A DNA stretch of 64,000 nt from Bradyrhizobium sp. 170. Its GTDB lineage: Bacteria > Pseudomonadota > Alphaproteobacteria > Rhizobiales > Xanthobacteraceae. The position numbers and the translations under genes were made by a program. The stretch lies in assembly GCF_023101085.1 (NCBI RefSeq), contig NZ_CP064703.1, forward strand, positions 7,440,001-7,504,000, written 5' to 3'. The notes under the pieces are model-generated. The model was given only the letters and a program-made list of their open reading frames with translations, did not search any database and was not told the origin of the DNA. Shown here in pieces: positions 36,613 to 44,923 of the stretch (positions within the stretch are counted from its first letter, which is position 1; each line of letters opens with the position of its first letter).

Positions 36613-39299
36613 GCACGATGACGATCAACGGCAAGCTCGCTCCCCTCCCCGACGATCCCGATGCGCTGCTGGTCGACGTCGTGCGCGACGCGCTCGATCT
36701 CACCGGCACCAAGCTGGTCTGCGGCGCCGGCGTCTGCGGCGCCTGCACTGTGCTGGTCGATGGCGAGCCCGCCGTGAGCTGCCTGATGCCGGCTCGATCA
36801 GCCGCCAACACGAACGTGACGACGGTCGAAGGCATCGGCGCCAAGGCACTGCACCCGGTGCAGAAAGCCTTCATGGCACACGACGCCCTGCAATGCGGCT
36901 TCTGCACGCCGGGCTTCATCGTCGAGGCCGCGGCGTTTCACGATTCCTGGCGGGCGGCAAAGGGGACGGCGGTGCCGTCGCGCGAGGAAATCGGCGCGGC
37001 GCTGTCGGGACATCTTTGCCGCTGCGGCGCCTATGACGGCATCTTCCGCGCCGTGGCGGATGCCTGCGCCGGCCGCTTCGACGGCAACGATATCCTGCCG
37101 CCGCGCATGGAAGCCCGCGACAAGGTGACGGGATCGGCGAAGTACACCGTCGACATCCATCATGACGGCCAGCTCGAAGGCGTCATCCTGCGCTCGCCGT
37201 TCGCGCATGCGCGCATCAGCGAACTCGATCTGGCGCCGGCGCGCACGATTGCAGGCGTGAGTGCTGTGATCTCGCTGCTCGGCGACGATCGCATCGTCCG
37301 CTATGTCGGCGAACCGATCGCAGCCGTTGCGGCCAGGGATCGCAAGACCGCGCTGGCCGCGATAGCCGCCATCAAGCTCGGCAGCGAACGCCTGCCGTCG
37401 GCGATCGGGCTCGACGAGGCGCGCAGGGCCGATGCGCCGGTGGTGTTCGAAAAATCCGCGCGAAAAAAGGCCGGCAACGTCTCCGAGGGCGGCGGTTCGC
37501 CGGCCTCCTGGAAAGGCAATATCCGCGGCCCGTCGGCGGCGTTCTCCAAGAAGCCGAAAAAAGTGCGGAGCTGGGTCGACGCCGCGCGCGCAGCGAGTAA
37601 TCCGCTGCTGGTCGAGGGCACCTTCCGCACCGGCACGCAACAGCACGCCTGCCTCGAGCCGCATGCCGCGGTGGCGCGTTTCGACGGTGACCGGCTGACC
37701 GTGCACGTTTCGACGCAGTCGGTGTTTCATGTGATGGAGCTGATCGCCAAGCGCTACAAGCTCGGCCACGACAAGGTGCGCGTGATTGCCGATCATGTCG
37801 GCGGCGGTTTTGGTTCGAAGGCAGCACTTGGCGTGGAAACCACCACCGCGATCGAACTGGCGCGCGAAGCCAGGGCGCCGGTCAGAGTTGCCTACGACCG
37901 GCACGAGGAGCTTTCGGTGACGGGCTATCGGCCGGCGACGGAACTGAAAATTGCATTGCTGCCGTCCGAGCAGGGCGAACTGAAAGCACTTTCGCTCACC
38001 GCTTATGCCGACACGGGAGCCGCGACCAATTCGACCATCGCGGCACTTGCCCGCCTGATCTATCCCGCAGAAGGCAAGGAGCTGGCCGATTTCGACGTCA
38101 TCAGCAATTTGCCGGCCGGCGCTCCCTTCCGCGGGCCCGGCGGGCCGCCGATGGCGTTTGCGCTGGAACAGGCGATCGACGAAGCCGCGCTGCGCATGAA
38201 CATCGATCCGATCGCGCTGCGCAAGCGCTGGGATCCCGATCCCAACCGGCAACGGCTGTACGATTGGGCGTCAAGCCTGGAGGTCTGGCGCAACCGGAAA
38301 CCCATCGCCGCGCAGAGCGGCCGTTATCGCCGCGGCGTCGGCGTCGCCACCGGCTACTGGCTTTATCTGTGGCAGCCCGGCTCGAAGGTCGAAGTAGCCG
38401 TCAAGGGCGGACGCCTCGTCGCCAGCACCGCGACGCAGGATATCGGCACCGGCACCCGCACGGTAATTGCCAATACGGTCGCGCGCGAATTCGGCCTGGA
38501 GCCGCATGAGATCGAAGTCAGGATCGGCGATTCAAAACTGCCAGAGGGACCGGGCTCGGGCGGCAGCCGCGTCACGGCTTCGGTGATCCCGCCGATGCTG
38601 CTGGCGATCGAGCAGCTGAAGGCCGCGATCCAGCAACACGCAAAGCGGCAACCGGTCCCCGGCTCCAACGCGCCGTGGCGCGAATGGCTCGCGGCCTCGC
38701 CCGATCTCTCCGCTTCCCGCGTGCGGCCGGAAGACTCCAGGCAGATGGCGCCGGGAATCGAGTCGCCACTCAAGCAGGTCGGCTTAATGGGCTGGATCTT
38801 CGGCTGGATGATGCGGCGCTTCTCCAATCTTGCGATCGGCGCCGGCATGCCGAGTTCGGTGCAGGTCGTGGAAGTCGAAGTCGACACCTGGCTCGGCCAT
38901 GTCCGCGTCGTCAACGTTCACACCGGCATTGCGGTCGGCAAAATCGCGGCGCCCGCGCTGGCGCACAGCCAGGCGGCCGGCGCGGTCATTCAAGGCATCG
39001 GCTACGCGCTCTATGAAGCCCGCGAAGTAGATTCCCGCACCGGCGACGTGCTCAGCGGCGGCATGGAGGACTATCGCATTCCCGGCATAGCGGACACGCC
39101 CATGATCGACGTGCATTTCGACCAGGGCGGCTTCGATCACGTGCTGGGCGGCAGCGTCGGCATCGGCGAAGTCGCCACCGTGCCGACCTCGCCCGCGGTC
39201 GCTAACGCAATTCTCAACGCCACCGGCGTTCGGCTGACCGAACTGCCGATCCGTCCCGACCGCCTCGTCGCCGCGCTCAAAGGGAGGGCCGCCGCATGA
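36609..39299 (+). CDS. Fused [2Fe-2S]/molybdopterin subunit of a xanthine-oxidase-family hydroxylase
   Basis: 896 residues. The first 155 form the two [2Fe-2S] domains normally found in a separate small subunit: Cys 38, 43, 46, 58 and Cys 96, 99, 137, 139. From about 165 on comes the molybdopterin-binding subunit (MEARDKVTGSAKY, VGEPIAAVAA, ADHVGGGFGSKAALG, APFRGPGGPP, GSGGSRVTAS). The likely catalytic Glu is in GSVGIGEVATVP near the end. Family members hydroxylate aldehydes, purines or N-heterocycles; the substrate is unknown. It overlaps tetR and the FAD-subunit gene by 4 bp each, so all three are co-translated. Confidence 0.92.
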   Translation: MSTMTINGKLAPLPDDPDALLVDVVRDALDLTGTKLVCGAGVCGACTVLVDGEPAVSCLMPARSAANTNVTTVEGIGAKALHPVQKAFMAHDALQCGFCTPGFIVEAAAFHDSWRAAKGTAVPSREEIGAALSGHLCRCGAYDGIFRAVADACAGRFDGNDILPPRMEARDKVTGSAKYTVDIHHDGQLEGVILRSPFAHARISELDLAPARTIAGVSAVISLLGDDRIVRYVGEPIAAVAARDRKTALAAIAAIKLGSERLPSAIGLDEARRADAPVVFEKSARKKAGNVSEGGGSPASWKGNIRGPSAAFSKKPKKVRSWVDAARAASNPLLVEGTFRTGTQQHACLEPHAAVARFDGDRLTVHVSTQSVFHVMELIAKRYKLGHDKVRVIADHVGGGFGSKAALGVETTTAIELAREARAPVRVAYDRHEELSVTGYRPATELKIALLPSEQGELKALSLTAYADTGAATNSTIAALARLIYPAEGKELADFDVISNLPAGAPFRGPGGPPMAFALEQAIDEAALRMNIDPIALRKRWDPDPNRQRLYDWASSLEVWRNRKPIAAQSGRYRRGVGVATGYWLYLWQPGSKVEVAVKGGRLVASTATQDIGTGTRTVIANTVAREFGLEPHEIEVRIGDSKLPEGPGSGGSRVTASVIPPMLLAIEQLKAAIQQHAKRQPVPGSNAPWREWLAASPDLSASRVRPEDSRQMAPGIESPLKQVGLMGWIFGWMMRRFSNLAIGAGMPSSVQVVEVEVDTWLGHVRVVNVHTGIAVGKIAAPALAHSQAAGAVIQGIGYALYEAREVDSRTGDVLSGGMEDYRIPGIADTPMIDVHFDQGGFDHVLGGSVGIGEVATVPTSPAVANAILNATGVRLTELPIRPDRLVAALKGRAAA

Positions 39300-40219
39300 C
39301 ACCATCAGCCATGACCGCCACGCAAGCAGGCGAATTCCGCGCCGCCGGCACCGACCTCTCCGAACGGCGGCGCAGCGGCCTCTCGACGGGACCGCTGATC
39401 GATCTATCAGCCACGCCCGACACGATCGGGATGCATTGGGGCACCGAGGGGAATTTGCGCATCGGCGCCTTCACCTCCATTGCCGCCATCGCCGCAGACG
39501 CGCGCCTCGCCGCGGCGTATCCGGGCATTGCGGCGTCGGCGCAAGGTCTGGCGACGCCGCAGATCCGTCACCTCGCGACCCTTGGCGGCAACCTCGCGCA
39601 ACGTTCCCGCTGCTGGTATTTTCGAAATCCGCACATCGCCTGCCTCAAGAAGGGCGGATCGGATTGTCCGGCGCGATCGGGCAATCATCTCTATCACGTC
39701 GTCTTCGACCTCGGCCCCTGCGTGGCGCCGCATCCCTCGACCATGGCGGCGGCGCTGCTGGCCTATGAAGCGAAGATAACCACCGACCGCAGGAGTTCGC
39801 TGACGATCGGCGACCTCCTCGGCGACGGCTCCAACGGTACCGCCGACAACGCGCTGCAGCCGGGCGAGATGATCAAGAGCATCGAGCTTGCTTCACCGCT
39901 GCAAGGCGAGCGCGCGCTGTACAAGCGCGCGATCAGCCGCACCTATGCCGAATGGCCGCTGGTCGAGATCTGCGCGCGCGCCGTGATCAAGGACGGCACG
40001 TTCCAGTTCGTCCGCCTCGCCGCCGGCGGCATCGCCCCGGTGCCGCTGCGGCTCATGGCAGTGGAAGATGCATTGCAGGGGAAGAAGGCCAATGTAGCAG
40101 CGATTGCCGTTGCCGCAGAACGCGCGGCATCAGGTGCAAAGCCGCTACCGATGACGGGATACAAGCTCGATCTGCTGAAAGGCGTCGTGCAGGATTTGCT
40201 GGAGCGGCTGGCGGGGTAG
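39296..40219 (+). CDS. FAD-binding subunit of the molybdenum hydroxylase, PaoB-like
   Basis: 307 residues with the FAD-subunit features FRAAGTDLSE, ATPQIRHLATLGGNLAQ (86-102) and the C-terminal CO-dehydrogenase flavoprotein domain. Cys 106 (RCWYF), 116, 124 and 142 match the extra four-Cys [4Fe-4S] site known in PaoB/YagS of periplasmic aldehyde oxidase. The start region is a little short before the FAD loop. It overlaps the large-subunit gene (ATGA). No XdhC-type maturation gene follows. Whether the enzyme is periplasmic cannot be told: no Tat signal is visible on the [2Fe-2S] end. Confidence 0.9.
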   Translation: MTPSAMTATQAGEFRAAGTDLSERRRSGLSTGPLIDLSATPDTIGMHWGTEGNLRIGAFTSIAAIAADARLAAAYPGIAASAQGLATPQIRHLATLGGNLAQRSRCWYFRNPHIACLKKGGSDCPARSGNHLYHVVFDLGPCVAPHPSTMAAALLAYEAKITTDRRSSLTIGDLLGDGSNGTADNALQPGEMIKSIELASPLQGERALYKRAISRTYAEWPLVEICARAVIKDGTFQFVRLAAGGIAPVPLRLMAVEDALQGKKANVAAIAVAAERAASGAKPLPMTGYKLDLLKGVVQDLLERLAG

Positions 40220-40222
40220 CCT

Positions 40223-40308
40223 GTAGGATGGGTGGAGCGAAGCGATACCCATCATTTCACGAACGGGAACGGGATTGATGGGTATCGCTTCGCTCCACCC
40301 ATCCTACG
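40223..40308. repeat. Palindromic intergenic repeat, family 1 (copy 3)
   Basis: Arms GTAGGATGGGTGGAGCGAAG and CTTCGCTCCACCCATCCTAC, a very strong stem with a 30-bp middle. It is near-identical in the arms to copy 1 at 5246. It lies between the convergent molybdoenzyme operon and the extensin-like gene and could terminate both. Confidence 0.9.
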
Positions 40309-40322
40309 AAGCCGAGATCGTT

Positions 40323-41615
40323 CTAATGATCCTCGAACTCGTCTTCCTCGTTGACCTTGCTGTTGCCCCTGAACCAGCGCGACACCGACTTCTTGCTGCC
40401 GAGCGATCCCGTCGAATACGGATCGCGTGACGCATAGGGATTGCGCTGCCCGGCGCGCGCGGCGACCTGGTCGCCCGGCACGGCGGCGGGCTGGCAGATG
40501 GTGCGGCGGGAGGCGCGGCGCATCAGGTCGACGTGGATGTGATCCTCGTGGTGGGAGTTGGAGCCCGGCGCCAGCACGGTGTTGAACTGCTGGCAGGCGG
40601 ACGCCTGCACGTCGCGCAGGAAACCCTGCTCTTCCGGCATGCCGCGCCAGCCGCCCTTGACCGTGATGCGACGGCCGTCGGCGAGCGTGAAGGCCGCGAT
40701 GTCGAGCGCGTTGCCGAAGGCGTGCTCGGAAATATGCGCGTGCGGATTGCCGTTCATGCCGCGGCAGGAATAGGCGGAGATCTGCTTGATCTCGACGACG
40801 CGCGCGCCGAACCAGCGCATCGCTGCCGGCTGCACGGAATCGGTGAGCCAGCGGTCGAGCGCCGAGACGATCGGGCACGCCAGCGTCGCCGCCGGCTTCA
40901 TCGAAACCTGCCCGAAGGCGCTGACGGAATTGCCCTGCGCGGGCCCGAGCCGTGGCGCGGCCGGCGTTGCCGGCGGAGGCGAATAGGATGGCTGTGGATA
41001 CGGCGCAGAAGAAGGCGCCGTGTAACGGTCGCGCGGCGGATAGGACGGTGCGGCCATGTAGCGGCCGTCGCGCGATGCCGGCGTACCTTCCGGCGGCAGA
41101 TCGACGTCATCCTCCTGCGTGGCGATGCCCGGCGCGGACAGCGAGATCGGGCCGTTCGACGGCGCGGCATAGGTCGGCTGGCGCGGTGCCGGAGCCGGAT
41201 AGTTTCCCGAATAGCTTCCCTGAGAATTTCCTTGATAATTCCCTTGATAATTCCCTTGGGGCGGAGCCGCCGCCGGAGCGCGGGTGATCGGCCAGCGCGG
41301 CTGGTTGCCGATATTGCCGGGCGGCCGCAGGCTTTCGTCGGCAAATCCGAAGCTGGTGATGTTTTCGCCGAGCGCCGCCACTTTCAGCGGATATTCCGCG
41401 CCGCATGCGCCGGGACCGGAAATCGGGTCGATCCGGACCAGTTCCGGGCTTTCCTTGACCGCGCCGGACTTCAGGCAAGCGACTTCGGCCTCGGCACGCC
41501 ACGGTTCGCGCTCGGCGGACTGAAAAAATCCGCGGCCACAACCCGCTAGCGAGACGAGGACGAAGGAGCCGACGAGATACAAACGAACTCCGCGCGTCAT
41601 CCCCCGCACGTTCAA
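40323..41615 (-). CDS. Extensin-like lipoprotein
   Basis: 430 residues. A lipoprotein signal with lipobox LAGC (Cys at about 26) is followed by a Pro/Gln/Tyr/Asn-rich linker (about 120-230) that includes short repeats of NYQGNYQGNSQGSYSGNYP. The C-terminal part (about 250-385) is the Extensin_like_C domain: CPIVSALDRWLTDSVQPAAM, HISEHAFGNALDIAAF, HHEDHIHVD. The HxxxxxxxD and HxH residues look like a metal site. Such proteins are outer-membrane or periplasmic and may act on cell wall; the function is not proved. An alternative Met at position 6 exists. Confidence 0.88.
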   Translation of the reverse strand: MNVRGMTRGVRLYLVGSFVLVSLAGCGRGFFQSAEREPWRAEAEVACLKSGAVKESPELVRIDPISGPGACGAEYPLKVAALGENITSFGFADESLRPPGNIGNQPRWPITRAPAAAPPQGNYQGNYQGNSQGSYSGNYPAPAPRQPTYAAPSNGPISLSAPGIATQEDDVDLPPEGTPASRDGRYMAAPSYPPRDRYTAPSSAPYPQPSYSPPPATPAAPRLGPAQGNSVSAFGQVSMKPAATLACPIVSALDRWLTDSVQPAAMRWFGARVVEIKQISAYSCRGMNGNPHAHISEHAFGNALDIAAFTLADGRRITVKGGWRGMPEEQGFLRDVQASACQQFNTVLAPGSNSHHEDHIHVDLMRRASRRTICQPAAVPGDQVAARAGQRNPYASRDPYSTGSLGSKKSVSRWFRGNSKVNEEDEFEDH

Positions 41616-41731
41616 CGAATTTATTTAAAGACTCTTCAACATATTGATTTTACGAATTTTTTACCATGTTTTCGGGGGCTGGAGGCTGTGGAGAGCCGAT
41701 GGATGGACAGCAACGCTGACTTTTTGGGCCG

Positions 41732-41757
41732 GGAACGCTTTGCTAGCCTAAAGTGTT
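41732..41757 (+). promoter_or_regulatory. Candidate EcfG-type (general stress) promoter
   Basis: GGAAC (41732-41736), 17 bp, TGTT (41754-41757). The known EcfG pattern is GGAAC-N16/17-CGTT, so this differs in one base. It lies 39 bp before the start codon of the 31-residue peptide and about 24 bp before its ribosome site. Confidence 0.5.
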
Positions 41758-41795
41758 ATGTGCGCGCACGACGTGAACCCAGGGAGCTTTCCCCG

Positions 41796-41891
41796 ATGGA
41801 TTTCGCAAGTCCTCTCGTGAGCAGACTTAGCGTTGTCACCGCGTATCTTGCACTCGCCTTTGTCGGCGCGATTGTGCTTGGCGTGTTCTAG
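41796..41891 (+). CDS. 31-residue single-span membrane peptide
   Basis: MDFASPLVSRLSVVTAYLAL followed by a further hydrophobic AFVGAIVLGVF: one transmembrane helix with a short polar N-terminus. AGGGAG stands 9 bp before the ATG. The gene has its own stress-like promoter at 41732 and a strong terminator right after it (41919-41941), so it forms a compact transcription unit of about 185 nt. I recall similar small peptides annotated as hypothetical in bradyrhizobia, but cannot verify it. A longer frame from 41688 has no ribosome site. Confidence 0.65.
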   Translation: MDFASPLVSRLSVVTAYLALAFVGAIVLGVF

Positions 41892-41918
41892 ACTTCCCGT
41901 CCAGAGATGGACCTGAAC

Positions 41919-41947
41919 GCCCGGTGGCCGTGTCACCGGGCGTTTTC
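41919..41947 (+). terminator. Intrinsic terminator of the small membrane peptide
   Basis: 8-bp stem GCCCGGTG / CACCGGGC with a 7-nt loop, followed by GTTTTCG. Confidence 0.75.
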
Positions 41948-42038
41948 GTGGGCACATGGCGTTTTCGAGCGAAGCATGCCCTCGGACCTGATCCGAGGGT
42001 GGCGCCCGGTTCTGGTTCAATCAGAACCGATGAATGCT

Positions 42039-42893
42039 CTACGAGCGCTGTTCGGCGGACACCTGCCGCGACGTCACCAGGCCGTCGGCGCGGCGCGTGA
42101 TGCGGCTCCAATTGTTGCCGGAGCAGTAGAATCGGCCGAGCGCGCAGGCTTCGATGCGAAGCGTGTTGATCCCCTTCATCGACATCGTGCCGTAATAGGT
42201 CTCGCCAGAGTCCTGGCTGTAGACGCCGCCGGTCCATTGCCTTTCCGTCTTCGGCTTCATGTTGATCAGGATCGCTTCGCCCTTCTCGTTCGATGAACCG
42301 AGCACGAAGCCGCACAGCGCATTGCCGCATTTTGCGATCCGCACCGTTCCCTTGCCTTCGGTCTGCCAATCGCCGATCGGAGAATCGGACGGCTCTTCCT
42401 CGGCCCGATGCGAGACGCGCTCGACCGGCGGCGCAGGCTGCGCGGCTTCAATCGGTTTTTCGGACGGCGGTGGCGGCACTGGAGAAGCCAGCTGAGCCGG
42501 CGACGGAGCGAGCGGCGGTGGCGGAGCTGCAGGCGCAGCAACGATTTGGGTTGCCGATGCGGCCGGCGTGTAGATAGCCGGAGGCGGCGCGGTGACGATG
42601 GTCTTGGTTGGCGCCGTGGTCGCCGGCGGTGCGGGCGGCACGGGCGGGGTAACCGTCTGCGGCGCAGGCGGCACAGACTTCGCCGGCATTCGCGCGTCGC
42701 GTTCGTCGTCATGACGGTCGCGCTTGTGGCGCCAGTCGAGGCTTCTGGACACCGAGACGCACGAGCCCAAACGGCAATGCCTGGAGGACTCGATGTACAC
42801 CCGATGACCGCCGACGCTGAATGAAATCGAACGGCCGGCATAGGCCGAAGAACTGAGCACCATCAGCACGGCGAGAAAACAAAATCGTTTCAT
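42039..42893 (-). CDS. Secreted DUF2147 protein, copy 1
   Basis: 284 residues: signal peptide (MKRFCFLAVLMVLSSSAYAG), a small Cys-containing N-terminal part (HRVYIESSRHCRLGSCVSVS), a Pro/Ala-rich linker (about 70-160) and a C-terminal DUF2147 domain (IGDWQTEGKGTVRIAKCGNA, LINMKPKTERQWTGGVY, CALGRFYCSGNNWSRI). DUF2147 proteins are periplasmic and lipocalin-like, with unknown function. It is divergent from a paralogue at 43086 with the same layout, and two GTGAT-N4-ATCAC palindromes lie between them. Confidence 0.85.
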   Translation of the reverse strand: MKRFCFLAVLMVLSSSAYAGRSISFSVGGHRVYIESSRHCRLGSCVSVSRSLDWRHKRDRHDDERDARMPAKSVPPAPQTVTPPVPPAPPATTAPTKTIVTAPPPAIYTPAASATQIVAAPAAPPPPLAPSPAQLASPVPPPPSEKPIEAAQPAPPVERVSHRAEEEPSDSPIGDWQTEGKGTVRIAKCGNALCGFVLGSSNEKGEAILINMKPKTERQWTGGVYSQDSGETYYGTMSMKGINTLRIEACALGRFYCSGNNWSRITRRADGLVTSRQVSAEQRS

Positions 42894-42946
42894 CGAAGCC
42901 TCCGCATGCGATGCGGAAAACTAGTCGCGGGGAACCTCGGCTGAAT

Positions 42947-42960
42947 GTGATTTGAATCAC
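42947..42960. promoter_or_regulatory. CRP/FNR-like palindrome, site 1
   Basis: GTGATTTGAATCAC, of the form GTGAT-N4-ATCAC, in the intergenic region of the divergent DUF2147 genes. CRP/FNR-superfamily sites have this spacing. Confidence 0.55.
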
Positions 42961-42994
42961 CGATTTGCGCCGTTGCGACGCCAGCACGCGTCGC

Positions 42995-43008
42995 GTGATG
43001 TACATCAC
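42995..43008. promoter_or_regulatory. CRP/FNR-like palindrome, site 2
   Basis: GTGATGTACATCAC, a perfect palindrome with the same GTGAT-N4-ATCAC arms, 48 bp (centre to centre) from site 1. Confidence 0.6.
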
Positions 43009-43085
43009 AGAGCGTGCCCCTCGTCCCCGCGTAGGGTCCGCCCATGTTCACCGCCACGCGCTCACAAGCCGCTCAGGAGCCTGTC

Positions 43086-43820
43086 ATGAAGAAGCTCTAC
43101 ATCCTCGCCGCATTGTTGATGGCCACCACCTCGGCGCATGCCGGCGGAATTACGCTCCAGATCAACGGCGAGCGCGTTCGCGTTGAAGCGCCGCGCAACT
43201 GCAACGGCATTTCCTGCATCAAGATCACCTCGCCCGGCTATACCGGCACGCTCGGCAATGTCGATCTCAAGGGCATGGGCTCCAAGCGCAAGGACGACGA
43301 TGACGTCGTGACGACCGCGCCGGCGGCACCCGCTCCGGCTCCGGTTCAGGCCACCGCGCCGCAGCCTGCTGCTCCCGCCGCGACGCCCGCACCCGCTCAA
43401 ACCACCGTTGCGGCCGCGACACCGGCACGGACCGAAGTTGCGCCGCCCGCTCCGCCTCCGCCGCCCGCGCCGGTCGCCGCCGCACCTGCGCCCGCGCCGC
43501 AGCCGGCTCCGGTGGCCGCAGCCGCCGCGTCCGATCCGAGCTCGCCGCTCGGCATCTGGGCGACGGAAGAGAACAAGGGCAACGTTCGCATCGAGGAATG
43601 CGGCGCCAATCTGTGCGGCTATTCCGTCAACACCGGCGCACGGATCCTGATCAACATGAAGCCGCAAGGCGCCAAGTGGACCGGCCGGATCCATGACCCC
43701 GACAGCGGCCGCAATTACGACTCCACGATTGCGCTGAAGAGCACCAACACGCTCAAGGTCCAGGGCTGCGCCTTCGGCGGCATGTTCTGCGGCGGCCAGA
43801 CCTGGAAGCGCGTGAGCTGA
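43086..43820 (+). CDS. Secreted DUF2147 protein, copy 2
   Basis: 244 residues from the ATG at 43086 (signal MKKLYILAALLMATTSAHAG). Layout as in copy 1: N-terminal part with two Cys (RNCNGISCIKI), a long Ala/Pro linker (about 75-150) and a DUF2147 domain (LGIWATEENKGNVRIEECGA, INMKPQGAKWTGRIHDPDSG, CAFGGMFCGGQTWKRVS). It has the same Cys pairs as copy 1. Start: the earlier Met at 43044 lies before the signal peptide. A strong terminator follows at 43840. Confidence 0.87.
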   Translation: MKKLYILAALLMATTSAHAGGITLQINGERVRVEAPRNCNGISCIKITSPGYTGTLGNVDLKGMGSKRKDDDDVVTTAPAAPAPAPVQATAPQPAAPAATPAPAQTTVAAATPARTEVAPPAPPPPPAPVAAAPAPAPQPAPVAAAAASDPSSPLGIWATEENKGNVRIEECGANLCGYSVNTGARILINMKPQGAKWTGRIHDPDSGRNYDSTIALKSTNTLKVQGCAFGGMFCGGQTWKRVS

Positions 43821-43839
43821 TTATTTCTCCCCGAGACTT

Positions 43840-43870
43840 GAGGCCCTGTGGTTCGCCACAGGGCCATCTT
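43840..43870 (+). terminator. Intrinsic terminator of DUF2147 copy 2
   Basis: Perfect 10-bp stem GGCCCTGTGG / CCACAGGGCC closed by a TTCG tetraloop, followed by ATCTTTATG. Confidence 0.8.
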
Positions 43871-43901
43871 TATGCGCATCGTCAAATTACGCCGGGTACC
43901 G

Positions 43902-44354
43902 TCACTTCGTACGATTAAAAACCACGTCGAACTTTTGCTTTACGACGACTTGGTCGTAGACGCCTCTCAGACTGTCGCTCGCGGCATCATATTTGAGTGT
44001 GTAAGTTGAGCCGCCGTAACCGGCAGCGCGTAATTCAAAGAATAGCTTGAGCGCGTTTCCGTCGCGGGTAACTTCTGCGGTGTGAAAAGGTAGCGGCCTC
44101 GGATTGGCATAGCTGGCGTCAAGCTTGCCGTTTTCATCAACAGCACTGATGTTGATTACGTATGGGCCTTCGGTTCGCGCCCACCGGCCAACTAGTACGC
44201 CAAATGCCGGTACTGCCGAGCCGGTGGGCGCGACTGGTGGTGCCTGCGCCAGCGCACCGCTGGCGAACACCGCTGCTACGCCAGCAAGTGCGATTAGGCC
44301 ATTTCTAATGGCAGCGCTTCGCTTCTCTTTCGTCGATTTGGTGCATATCATCAT
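43902..44354 (-). CDS. Hypothetical secreted protein
   Basis: 150 residues from the ATG at 44354 (GGGAG upstream). A basic N-terminus and hydrophobic segment (NGLIALAGVAAVFASGALAQ) form a signal peptide. The mature part has VLVGRWARTEGPYVINISAV, DENGKLDASYANPRPLPF and YTLKYDAASDSLRGVYDQ, a beta-rich lipocalin-like pattern that recalls DUF2147-type domains, though I would not claim membership. Base composition is less GC-rich than its neighbours, which may mean transfer. It is convergent with DUF2147 copy 2. Confidence 0.7.
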   Translation of the reverse strand: MMICTKSTKEKRSAAIRNGLIALAGVAAVFASGALAQAPPVAPTGSAVPAFGVLVGRWARTEGPYVINISAVDENGKLDASYANPRPLPFHTAEVTRDGNALKLFFELRAAGYGGSTYTLKYDAASDSLRGVYDQVVVKQKFDVVFNRTK

Positions 44355-44457
44355 TGCAGCTCCCAAACGTGATGCAAGGAGTTACCGGGCGCACCGGCGA
44401 AAAACTCAGCGCCGCTGAATGTTCCAGGCCGCCACAGCACATGAAGTTTGCAGAGGT

Positions 44458-44825
44458 TCATCCTCCAGTCGGCGGACCTGCTTCTTGTTGCATTGTGATG
44501 GGCACCCCGCCCACGGCAGCCGACACCTCAGCGCCGACCCGGGCACCACTGAGCTGAAGGATGACGCCGTTGGCGTTCTGCAACTGCACGCCTCCAGCTC
44601 CGGCGGCGATCGCACCGCCTGCGCCGGCTTCGACATAGCTGCCTGCAAGATCGCCGGGGCCCCGCAAGTTCAGTGCCCTGCCAACGAACTTACTGGTGGA
44701 GGCGCCGATCGAAAGGCTCAAGCTCATGCCCCGAAACCGTGAAAGGTTAGTACACCCTGGCCGCCGCCGACATCGACGATAAAACCGCCCTTGGTAAATA
44801 CGACGCTCACTGTGCCTGTTTCAGC
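44458..44825 (-). pseudogene. Broken periplasmic beta-rich protein (frameshift)
   Basis: Two abutting frames look like one protein. The upstream frame reads AETGTVSVVFTKGGFIVDVG then GGQGVLTFHGFGA and stops at 44724; the next frame (ATG at 44727) reads MSLSLSIGASTSKFVGRALN, then GDLAGSYVEAGAGGAIAAGA and ILQLSGARVGAEVSAAVG. The pattern GGFIVxVGGGxGxLTF followed by IGAS and LRGPGDLAGSY recalls a family of small Rhizobiales periplasmic proteins. No signal peptide is visible in frame upstream. Translational re-start is the alternative to a dead gene. Confidence 0.45.
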
Positions 44826-44923
44826 GAAGCATACTGGCTTTGCGCGTCGCGGTCCCGGTCTGGACGGCCTCCGCTCGACGTCGACGGTTGCTATGAGCCG
44901 TTCAATCTCGCCGCAATCGCGGA

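Noticed and set aside
36798..38252. 484-codon open frame on the minus strand inside the molybdoenzyme gene
   Set aside because: Antisense shadow; the plus-strand product has all eight iron-sulfur cysteines and Moco motifs.
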